Shown here: one piece after another, positions 1 to 5,521 of the stretch | Numbering within the stretch: the first letter of the stretch is position 1 | Layout of the letters: each line of letters starts with the position of its first letter | From: Verrucomicrobiales bacterium | GTDB taxonomy: Bacteria; Verrucomicrobiota; Verrucomicrobiia; Limisphaerales; JAFMIX01 | Assembly (NCBI GenBank): GCA_017853785.1 | Contig: JAFMIX010000129.1 | Location: forward strand, 1 to 6,297 | DNA length: 6,297 nt | Direction: 5' to 3' | Program-made: the position numbers and the translations under genes | Notes under the pieces: generated by a model | Database searches by the model: none | Told to the model about the DNA's origin: nothing | Seen by the model: the letters and a program-made list of their open reading frames with translations, nothing else

Positions 1-1
1 G

Positions 2-2086
2 CCCTTCGAGTCCGCGGAATTGCGCGCGCGGCTTCACGCCATGCTCCGCGCCAAACGCCTGCAAGACCAACTCACCCGGACAAATCACGAGCTGATCGCC
101 GCCCGCGAGGCCGCCGAGGCCAGCACCCAGGCCAAGGCTGATTTCCTGGCCACGATGAGCCACGAAATCCGGACGCCCATGAACGGCCTCATCGCCATGT
201 CCAGCCTGCTGCTGGAGACGCCGCTCAACAATGAACAGCGCGGCTACTTGGAGACCATCAATTCCTGCAGCGAATCCCTGCTCAAGATTATCAATGAAAT
301 CCTCGATTTCTCGAAGATTGAATCCGGCAAGCTTGAACTCGAAGTCCGGCCGTTCGACCTCCGGGCCAGCCTGGAAAGCACCCTCGATCTGCTCGCCGGC
401 AAGGCCGCCGAAAAACACCTCGACCTGGCCTACCAGATAGATGACGGCATCCCCGCCATGTTGGAAGGCGACGCCGACCGCTTACGCCAGGTCCTGATGA
501 ACCTGATCGGCAACGCCATCAAATTCACTCCGGCCGGTGAGGTTTTTGTCCAGGTGCAGATCCAATCCGCCCCTGCCAGCCCCGAGCAGCCGTGGCAACT
601 CCATTTCTCCGTGCACGACACCGGCATCGGCATCCCCGCCAACCGCATGGGCCGGCTGTTCCAATCCTTCAGCCAGGTGGACGCCTCCACCAGCCGTCAA
701 TTCGGCGGCAGCGGCCTCGGCCTGGCCATCAGCAAACGCCTCACGGAATTGATGGGCGGCAAGATGTGGGTGGAAAGCATCGCCCAGAAAGGCTCCACCT
801 TTCACTTCATCCTGCCGTTGCGTCCCGCCCCGGCGTCCGCCAAAGCCGCGCCCGTCGCGGAGCTGCCCCAGCTCCGCAGCCTGAACCTCCTCATCGTGGA
901 TGACAACGCCACCAACATCCGCGTGCTCACCACGCTCGCGAACAAGTGGGGCATGCGCCCGCACAGTTTCCTGACACCCAGCCTCACGCTCCAACATCTC
1001 CAGGGCGGCGAAAAATTCGACCTCGCCATCCTCGACATGCAGATGCCCGGGATGGACGGCCTCGCGCTGGCCCACGAAATCCGCAAGCTGCCGGCCTACC
1101 GGCAATTGCCGCTCATCCTGCTCACCTCTGTGGGTGTCTACACTGACAAACCCGCGTTCACCGAAATCGGTTTCGCCGGCTGCCTGACCAAACCCATCAA
1201 GCCCGCGCAATTGCAGCAGATGCTGGGGGCAATCATTTCGGGAGTCAAACCTGCCGCCACCCAAGCCGTCCCGACCAAGGTCGAGCCCACCCTCGCCAGC
1301 CGGTTGCCCCTGCGCATCCTCCTCTGCGACGATAACGGCGTGAACCAAAAGGTCGCCCTCCGCCTGCTCTTGCAACAAGGGTACGCCGCCGATCTCGCCA
1401 AGAACGGGCGCGAAGCCCTCAACGCCATCGAACAGCAACCTTACGATCTGGTGTTCATGGATGTGCAGATGCCGGAAATGGACGGCCTCGAAGCCACCCG
1501 CGCCATCCGCGCCCGCGAGCAACAGAATGCCCCGGGCGAAAAGCCTGCCGTCATCATCGCCATAACCGCCTCCGCCATGCAAGGCGACCGCGAAAAATGC
1601 CTCGCCGCCGGCATGAACGATTACCTCTCCAAACCCGTCCGCCTGGAAGACATCCGCCGCGTCCTCGAACAATGGGGCCAAACCGCCGCGCCGTTCAATT
1701 CCCCGGCTCCCGCACCAGAACCGGCACCTAGCGCCGCCCCGCCCGTGGACCTGGACCGCTTGCGGGATATTTCGGACAACGACCCCGCCGGCCTGCGCGA
1801 AATTGTCGAACTATATCTCAAGCAAACCACCGGCCAGCTGGCCGAACTCCAAACCGCCGTGACCGCTGCCGACGCCGGCGCCATCCGCCGGCTTGCCCAC
1901 AGCTGCGCCGGTGCCAGCGCCACCTGCGGCATGAACTCCATCGTGCCCGCCCTCCGGCAATTGGAACACCAGGGCCAATCCGGCCAGCTCGCGGGCACCA
2001 CCGAACTGCTGCAGACCGCCCAGAACGAATTTGCCCGCATCCAGAAATTTCTGGCCGACCACCAGCAAAGCCGCAGCACCTCCTGA
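2..2086 (+). CDS. Hybrid sensor histidine kinase (REC-DHp-HATPase-REC-REC-Hpt), 5' partial
   Basis: Multidomain phosphorelay kinase that autophosphorylates a histidine and passes phosphate through receivers to a C-terminal Hpt. The frame is open to the window edge. The first residues, PFESAELRARLHAMLRAKRL, look like the last helix of a receiver domain just after its conserved Lys-Pro, so the true start lies upstream; the TTG at 20 is internal. Numbering from that TTG: coiled-coil linker about 10-40; DHp with H48 in SHEIRTPMNG; ATPase with N-box N161/N165, G1 DTGIGIP (200-206), F-box and G2 GGSGLGLAI (229-237); receiver about 288-405 (DD294-295, D339, T369, K391); receiver about 431-552 (DD437-438, D481, T516, K538); Pro/Ala linker; Hpt about 575-680 with H627 in AHSCAGAS. 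No membrane segment is visible, so it is probably cytoplasmic. It resembles the BarA/GacS-type architecture without the N-terminal membrane sensor. The signal and output are unknown. Confidence 0.95.
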   Translation, partial: PFESAELRARLHAMLRAKRLQDQLTRTNHELIAAREAAEASTQAKADFLATMSHEIRTPMNGLIAMSSLLLETPLNNEQRGYLETINSCSESLLKIINEILDFSKIESGKLELEVRPFDLRASLESTLDLLAGKAAEKHLDLAYQIDDGIPAMLEGDADRLRQVLMNLIGNAIKFTPAGEVFVQVQIQSAPASPEQPWQLHFSVHDTGIGIPANRMGRLFQSFSQVDASTSRQFGGSGLGLAISKRLTELMGGKMWVESIAQKGSTFHFILPLRPAPASAKAAPVAELPQLRSLNLLIVDDNATNIRVLTTLANKWGMRPHSFLTPSLTLQHLQGGEKFDLAILDMQMPGMDGLALAHEIRKLPAYRQLPLILLTSVGVYTDKPAFTEIGFAGCLTKPIKPAQLQQMLGAIISGVKPAATQAVPTKVEPTLASRLPLRILLCDDNGVNQKVALRLLLQQGYAADLAKNGREALNAIEQQPYDLVFMDVQMPEMDGLEATRAIRAREQQNAPGEKPAVIIAITASAMQGDREKCLAAGMNDYLSKPVRLEDIRRVLEQWGQTAAPFNSPAPAPEPAPSAAPPVDLDRLRDISDNDPAGLREIVELYLKQTTGQLAELQTAVTAADAGAIRRLAHSCAGASATCGMNSIVPALRQLEHQGQSGQLAGTTELLQTAQNEFARIQKFLADHQQSRSTS

Positions 2087-2094
2087 TTTTACCA

Positions 2095-3315
2095 GTGAAA
2101 AGAATTCTCCTCATCGAAGACGACCAAATAGTTTCAACCGTCTATCGCAACCGACTCATCGCCGAAGGCTTCGCGGTCGAAGTCGCCAAGGAGGGCCGCA
2201 CCGGCCTCGAACTCGTCGCCAGCTTCCGGCCCGACCTCATCATCCTCGACCTGATGCTGCCCGACATCTCCGGCGTGGACATCATGAAAACCCTCCGCGC
2301 CCAGCCGGGCCTGGAAAAATTACCCATCATCGTCTTCTCCAACACCTACCTCAGCAACTTGATGAAGGAAGCCTGGAAAGCCGGCGCCTCCAAATGCCTT
2401 TCCAAAGCCAGCTGCACCCCCAAGCAAATCCTCGAAGCCATCCACAGCCTCGTGGACAACCTCCCGGACACCCCCGCACCCGCGCCAACGGCGCCAGGTC
2501 CGGCAAGCCCCGCACCCACCGCGCCGATCGCCCCCGCCGCTGCGGAAATCCAACCCAAACCCGCCGCTCCGGCAGTGCCGCCGGCCGACCCGGGCGAACA
2601 GTTCCGGAAAAATTTCCCCGGCATCCTTAACACGCTGCGCACCCACAACCAGACGCTCCACAAAACCACCGACGGCACCGGACGCTTTCAGCAGCTCGAC
2701 ATCCTATACGCCAACGTCCACGCCCTCACCGGCCAGGCCAGCCTCGCCAGCATGGCCAGCCTTGCCCGCGTGGCCGAAGCCCTCGAAGCCCTCGTCCGCG
2801 AACTGCAACAGAAACCGCAGAATCTCACACCCTCCACCCTGCGCACCGTTGCTGGCACCATTGACTTCCTGGACTTCGTTTTCAAACACAGCAAAGCCGC
2901 CGACACCCTCCGCCACCACCCCGCCCGCATCCTCGTCGTGGACGACGAACTTATCTCCCGCCGCGGCGTCACCCACGCGCTGGAAAAAGCGAAGCTCAGC
3001 TGCGAAGACCTCGAAGACCCCATTGCCGCCCTCGAACTGCTCGCCGACAATTCCTACGACCTCATCATCCTCGACGCCGACATGCCCGGGATGAACGGCT
3101 TCGAACTCTGCGCCAAACTCCGCTCCCTGCCCGACCACAAGAATACCCCCGTCGTCTTCGTCACCAGCCTGAACGACTTCGAAGCCCGCGCCAACTCCAC
3201 CATGGCCGGCGGGAACGACTTCATCGCCAAGCCCTACCTCTTCATCGAGCTCGCCGTCAAAGCCCTCACCTATGTCCTGCGCGGCCGGCTGGAAGGCAAC
3301 AAGCCCAACCTCTGA
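2095..3315 (+). CDS. Phosphorelay protein with two receivers flanking an Hpt-like domain (REC-Hpt-REC)
   Basis: A 406-residue protein with no DNA-binding or enzymatic output, probably a phosphotransfer hub for the kinase encoded 8 bases upstream. The GTG start is chosen because it begins MKRILLIEDD, the usual first strand of a receiver. Receiver 1 (1-125) has acidic pair D9/D10, phospho-acceptor D52 and K104, but the usual Lys-Pro is Lys-Ala (SKAS). Residues 125-168 are a Pro/Ala-rich linker. Residues 170-265 are helical, with H209 in VHALTGQAS, which resembles the Hpt motif HxLKGxA/S with Thr in place of Lys. Receiver 2 (277-400) is complete: D283/D284, D327 in LDADMPGMNG, T357 and K379-P380. 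The gap to the upstream gene has no Shine-Dalgarno motif, so translational coupling is likely. The Hpt call is from motif and helix pattern only; the receivers are certain. Confidence 0.93.
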   Translation: MKRILLIEDDQIVSTVYRNRLIAEGFAVEVAKEGRTGLELVASFRPDLIILDLMLPDISGVDIMKTLRAQPGLEKLPIIVFSNTYLSNLMKEAWKAGASKCLSKASCTPKQILEAIHSLVDNLPDTPAPAPTAPGPASPAPTAPIAPAAAEIQPKPAAPAVPPADPGEQFRKNFPGILNTLRTHNQTLHKTTDGTGRFQQLDILYANVHALTGQASLASMASLARVAEALEALVRELQQKPQNLTPSTLRTVAGTIDFLDFVFKHSKAADTLRHHPARILVVDDELISRRGVTHALEKAKLSCEDLEDPIAALELLADNSYDLIILDADMPGMNGFELCAKLRSLPDHKNTPVVFVTSLNDFEARANSTMAGGNDFIAKPYLFIELAVKALTYVLRGRLEGNKPNL

Positions 3316-3320
3316 TTGCT

Positions 3321-3809
3321 ATGGAACCCCTCCATGCCCCGTGGCGCATCGAATACATCCTCGCGCCGAAAAAACCTGGCGACAACGCCCACCTCTTCAG
3401 CCACATCGCCCAATCCTGCGACGACGAAGCCAACCTCGTCATCGCCCGCGACAGAACCTGCTTTGCCCTGCTGAACCGCTACCCCTACAACGGCGGCCAC
3501 ATCCTCGTCCTGCCCTACAAACTCGTTCCCGACCTGAACGGCCTCACGCCCGAAGAACTTTGCGACCTCTGGTTGCTGGTCCGCCGCTGCACCAACGCCC
3601 TCACCGCCGTCATGAAGCCCGACGGCTTCAACCTCGGCATCAACCTCGGCAAAGTCGCCGGCGCCGGCATCCAGGAACACCTGCACATCCACATCGTTCC
3701 GCGCTGGCTCGGGGACACCAATTTCATGCCCGTTCTCGGCCAAACCAGCGTCCTGCCGCAAGCGCTCACCGAAACCGCCGCGAAACTCCGCGCCGAACTC
3801 GCGAAGTGA
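3321..3809 (+). CDS. HIT-family protein, Ap4A phosphorylase/hydrolase-like
   Basis: A 162-residue HIT (histidine triad) nucleotide-binding protein. The triad is in QEHLHIHIVPRW (H120, H122, H124), with H122 the expected nucleophile that forms a nucleotidyl-enzyme intermediate. N104 and N108 in FNLGINLG match the conserved phosphate-binding Asn region, and YNGGHILVLPYK (56-67) matches the HIT core strand. The N-terminal WRIEYI and the post-triad segment GDTNFMPVLGQTSVLPQAL resemble the actinobacterial branch typified by M. tuberculosis Rv2613c, an Ap4A phosphorylase. Ap4A cleavage is therefore the best guess, but a general nucleoside phosphoramidase/hydrolase cannot be excluded. The ATG lies 5 bases after the upstream stop with no clear ribosome binding site, suggesting co-transcription with the phosphorelay genes. 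It is probably a cytosolic housekeeping enzyme, with phoH downstream. Confidence 0.93.
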   Translation: MEPLHAPWRIEYILAPKKPGDNAHLFSHIAQSCDDEANLVIARDRTCFALLNRYPYNGGHILVLPYKLVPDLNGLTPEELCDLWLLVRRCTNALTAVMKPDGFNLGINLGKVAGAGIQEHLHIHIVPRWLGDTNFMPVLGQTSVLPQALTETAAKLRAELAK

Positions 3810-3828
3810 TTTCTAACCGCCAATCTTC

Positions 3829-3847
3829 AATTTGAAATTCTAATTTC
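3829..3847. repeat. Overlapping AT-rich palindromes before phoH
   Basis: The 38-base gap between the HIT gene and phoH is sharply AT-rich against a GC-rich background. It contains two overlapping perfect palindromes: AATTT-G-AAATT (3829-3839) and GAAATT-CT-AATTTC (3834-3847), the second ending directly at the phoH ATG. It also contains TCTAAT (3839-3844), a five-of-six match to a -10 hexamer, but no -35 partner at 16-18 bp. It may be a promoter remnant, an operator or a fragment of a dispersed AT-rich repeat; the sequence alone does not decide. Confidence 0.4.
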
Positions 3848-4807
3848 ATGCCGATTGAAACCCTCCATTACGAAAGCACCCGCTTCGCCCAGCAGCTTTT
3901 CAACAACGACACCAAAAACCTTCAGGCCGTCGAAGAAAAACTCAGCGTCAAGACCACCACCCGCGAAGGCTGGATCAAACTCGAAGGCAAACCCGCCGAC
4001 CTCGCCCGCGCCCGCCAGCTCTTTGCTTCCCTCGAAGCCCAGCTTCAGGCCGGTACGCCCGTTCGCAACCGCGACTTCACCCACGCATTGGCCGTGGTCG
4101 GCGAACACGGCGCGGACACGTTGAAAACCTTGTCGGACGACCGCACCCACACCTCGTCCAAGAAATCCCCCGTCTCGCCCAAGACCGTCGGCCAGAAGAA
4201 ATACGTGGACGCCATCCGCCACCACGACATCACCTTCGGCATCGGCCCGGCGGGCACCGGCAAAACCTACCTCGCCGTCGCACAGGCCCTCGCCGCGCTC
4301 AAGGACGGCAAAGTTTCACGGATCATTTTGACGCGCCCCGCCGTCGAGGCCGGCGAAGCGCTCGGCTTTCTCCCCGGCGACCTTTACGAAAAGATTTTGC
4401 CCTACCTCCGCCCGCTGCACGACGCGCTGCACGACATGCTCCCCGCCGAGGACATCCAGAAGCACACCGAGCGCGGCGTCATCGAGATCGCACCGCTCGC
4501 CTACATGCGCGGCCGCACGCTCAACAACGCCTTCATCATCCTCGACGAAGCGCAGAACTCCACCACCGAGCAGATGCTCATGTTCCTCACCCGCCTTGGC
4601 CACGGCTCGAAAGCCGTCATTACCGGCGACGAAACCCAGACCGACCTCCCCGCGCACAAAAGCTCCGGCCTCATCGAAGCCCACCGCGCCCTGCGCCACG
4701 TGGAAGGCATCGCCGTCATCGAATTCGACAAGCGCGATGTCGTCCGCCACCCGCTCGTGCAACGCATCATCAGCGCGTACGAGCAACACCGGGGCACTGC
4801 AAAATGA
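3848..4807 (+). CDS. phoH: PhoH/YbeZ-family ATPase
   Basis: A 319-residue PhoH-like P-loop ATPase of the YbeZ type, a predicted RNA helicase-like protein that in other bacteria interacts with the endoribonuclease YbeY in rRNA maturation and ribosome quality control. An N-terminal KH-like segment (about 1-65) precedes a linker rich in Ser/Lys/Thr (about 92-112). The ATPase then follows, with Walker A GPAGTGKT (133-140), the TRPAVEAGEALGFLPGD signature (162-178), Walker B IILDEAQN (230-237), a sensor-like ITGDETQTDLP (258-268) and the C-terminal RHPLVQRII (300-308). All motifs are intact and the length is normal for the family. The ATG is the first in frame after the AT-rich gap and begins at the expected N-terminus; no Shine-Dalgarno motif is seen. 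ybeY lies next downstream, separated by a repeat element. It is cytoplasmic. Confidence 0.97.
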   Translation: MPIETLHYESTRFAQQLFNNDTKNLQAVEEKLSVKTTTREGWIKLEGKPADLARARQLFASLEAQLQAGTPVRNRDFTHALAVVGEHGADTLKTLSDDRTHTSSKKSPVSPKTVGQKKYVDAIRHHDITFGIGPAGTGKTYLAVAQALAALKDGKVSRIILTRPAVEAGEALGFLPGDLYEKILPYLRPLHDALHDMLPAEDIQKHTERGVIEIAPLAYMRGRTLNNAFIILDEAQNSTTEQMLMFLTRLGHGSKAVITGDETQTDLPAHKSSGLIEAHRALRHVEGIAVIEFDKRDVVRHPLVQRIISAYEQHRGTAK

Positions 4808-4809
4808 GA

Positions 4810-4888
4810 ATGGAAGATGGAGGATGGAAAATGGATAATAGATAACGCTTCGCCATCCATGCCATCCATGCCATCCTCCATCCTCCAT
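4810..4888. repeat. GGAGGATGG inverted-repeat element, copy 1 (between phoH and ybeY)
   Basis: A purine-rich arm (4810-4827) is the reverse complement of a pyrimidine-rich arm (4871-4888) over 18 bases with one mismatch at 4815. The 43-base loop includes a tandem 9-mer, CCATCCATG twice (4853-4861 and 4862-4870). The arms are built from a 7-base unit (GGAGGAT/CATCCTC). The element starts 3 bases after the phoH stop and fills much of the gap to ybeY. A related element lies at 6182-6262, and both share the 12-mer GAGGATGGAAAA. It is probably a dispersed non-coding mobile or REP-like repeat that may form a hairpin in the phoH-ybeY transcript. Confidence 0.8.
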
Positions 4889-4933
4889 GCCCGTCACGCC
4901 GGAGCGAAGCAAAGACGGAATCCATCCCCGGTC

Positions 4934-5410
4934 GTGCTGGTCATCGCCAACCGCCAGGGACGGAAGAAAATCAAAGCCCGCCTCCTCCGGCAAATTACCG
5001 CCGCCCTGCTCGCCGAATTGGAGATCGCCGAAGCCGAACTCGGCGTCACCTTGCTCGCCGCGCGAGAGATGGCGCGCGTCAACGAAACCTTCCTCAACCA
5101 CGAAGGCTCGACCGACGTGATCACGTTTGATTACGCCGAGGACGGGATGCCGCACCGCGGTGTCCGGACCGCGCGGGGCGCGGTCACTTCCCTCCACGGC
5201 GAACTGTTCATCTGCGTGGATGACGCCGTCGCCCAGGCCAAGGAATTCCGCACCACCTGGCAGTCGGAAGTCGTCCGGTATCTCGTCCACGGCGTCCTGC
5301 ATCTGCTCGGCCACGACGACCACGCCATTGCCGCGCGGCGCCGGATGAAGCGGGAGGAAAACCGCCTCCTGCACCGCCTCGCGAAAGATTTTCCACTGGT
5401 CCACTTGTAA
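4934..5410 (+). CDS. ybeY: Endoribonuclease YbeY, Bacteroidetes-like subtype
   Basis: Metal-dependent single-strand RNase of the UPF0054 family, acting in 16S rRNA 3' maturation and ribosome quality control with PhoH/YbeZ. From GTG at 4934 it has 158 residues, the usual family length. The frame is open further up to ATG 4817, but that extension is read from the inverted-repeat element and has no family counterpart, whereas VLVIANRQGRKKI matches a YbeY N-terminus. Conserved parts: VNETFLNHEGSTDVITFDY (49-67), HGELFICVDDAVAQAKEF (88-105) and the metal site HGVLHLLGHDDH (119-130). Two departures from the E. coli form are visible. The Arg in the TYRG segment is Leu (L54), and the third metal ligand position (H+10) is D129 with His next to it at 130. 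The FLNHxxxTDxITFDY pattern is what I recall from Bacteroidetes homologues. No Shine-Dalgarno motif precedes the GTG, so the start is likely but not certain. Confidence 0.9.
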   Translation: MLVIANRQGRKKIKARLLRQITAALLAELEIAEAELGVTLLAAREMARVNETFLNHEGSTDVITFDYAEDGMPHRGVRTARGAVTSLHGELFICVDDAVAQAKEFRTTWQSEVVRYLVHGVLHLLGHDDHAIAARRRMKREENRLLHRLAKDFPLVHL

Positions 5411-5417
5411 CGGAACA

Positions 5418-5433
5418 CCGCCGTCCCCGGCGG
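5418..5433 (+). terminator. Stem-loop after ybeY, possible terminator
   Basis: CCGCCG-TCCC-CGGCGG is a perfect 6-bp GC stem with a 4-base loop, 7 bases after the ybeY stop codon. It is followed by CTTTCAC, a poor T tract, so it is a weak intrinsic terminator at best or a 3' end-stabilising hairpin. Its position between ybeY and a gene with its own apparent promoter supports an end-of-transcript role. Confidence 0.45.
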
Positions 5434-5481
5434 CTTTCACCGGGCGCACCTCCAAAGCGGGCACCCGCACCGTTTTGGAAT

Positions 5482-5501
5482 CCGCGTTGTCACCAACGCG
5501 G
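5482..5501. promoter_or_regulatory. 8-bp perfect dyad overlapping a -35-like hexamer (operator candidate)
   Basis: CCGCGTTG-TCAC-CAACGCGG is a perfect 8-bp inverted repeat with a 4-base spacer, ending 20 bases before the DUF502 ATG. No T tract follows, so it is not a normal terminator. The hexamer TTGTCA (5487-5492), a five-of-six -35 match, lies across its left arm and spacer, as expected for a repressor-binding dyad. It could also simply be an RNA hairpin of a transcript reading through from ybeY. Confidence 0.4.
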
Positions 5502-5515
5502 CCCCGCCCTAGACT
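5487..5515 (+). promoter_or_regulatory. Candidate sigma-70-type promoter for the DUF502 gene
   Basis: TTGTCA (5487-5492) and TAGACT (5510-5515) match the -35 and -10 consensus at five and four of six bases, with the optimal 17-bp spacing. The -10 box ends 6 bases before the ATG at 5522, so initiation at the usual distance would fall on or beside the start codon and give a leaderless mRNA. This fits the absence of any Shine-Dalgarno motif. It is inferred from sequence only. Confidence 0.45.
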
Positions 5516-5521
5516 CACCGC

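Noticed and set aside
20..22. TTG as the start codon of the hybrid kinase
   Set aside because: The frame is open to the window edge, and the residues before and after it form the end of a receiver domain, so the gene is 5' truncated by the window.
482..1681. A 399-residue open frame on the minus strand
   Set aside because: It lies opposite the well-supported kinase gene, is a by-product of high GC and codon bias, and its translation has no recognisable domain.
3272..3835. A 187-residue + strand frame overlapping the HIT gene
   Set aside because: It is a frame-shifted shadow rich in Arg/Pro/His; the HIT gene in another frame carries the complete histidine triad.
4853..4888. Tandem CCATCCATG/CATCCTC units as a CRISPR array
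   Set aside because: Units are 7-9 bases with no spacers, and no cas genes are present.
4316..5518. A 400-residue open frame on the minus strand
   Set aside because: It spans phoH, the repeat and ybeY in antisense, is rich in low-complexity Gly/Val/Asp, and has no domain; the + strand genes are clear.
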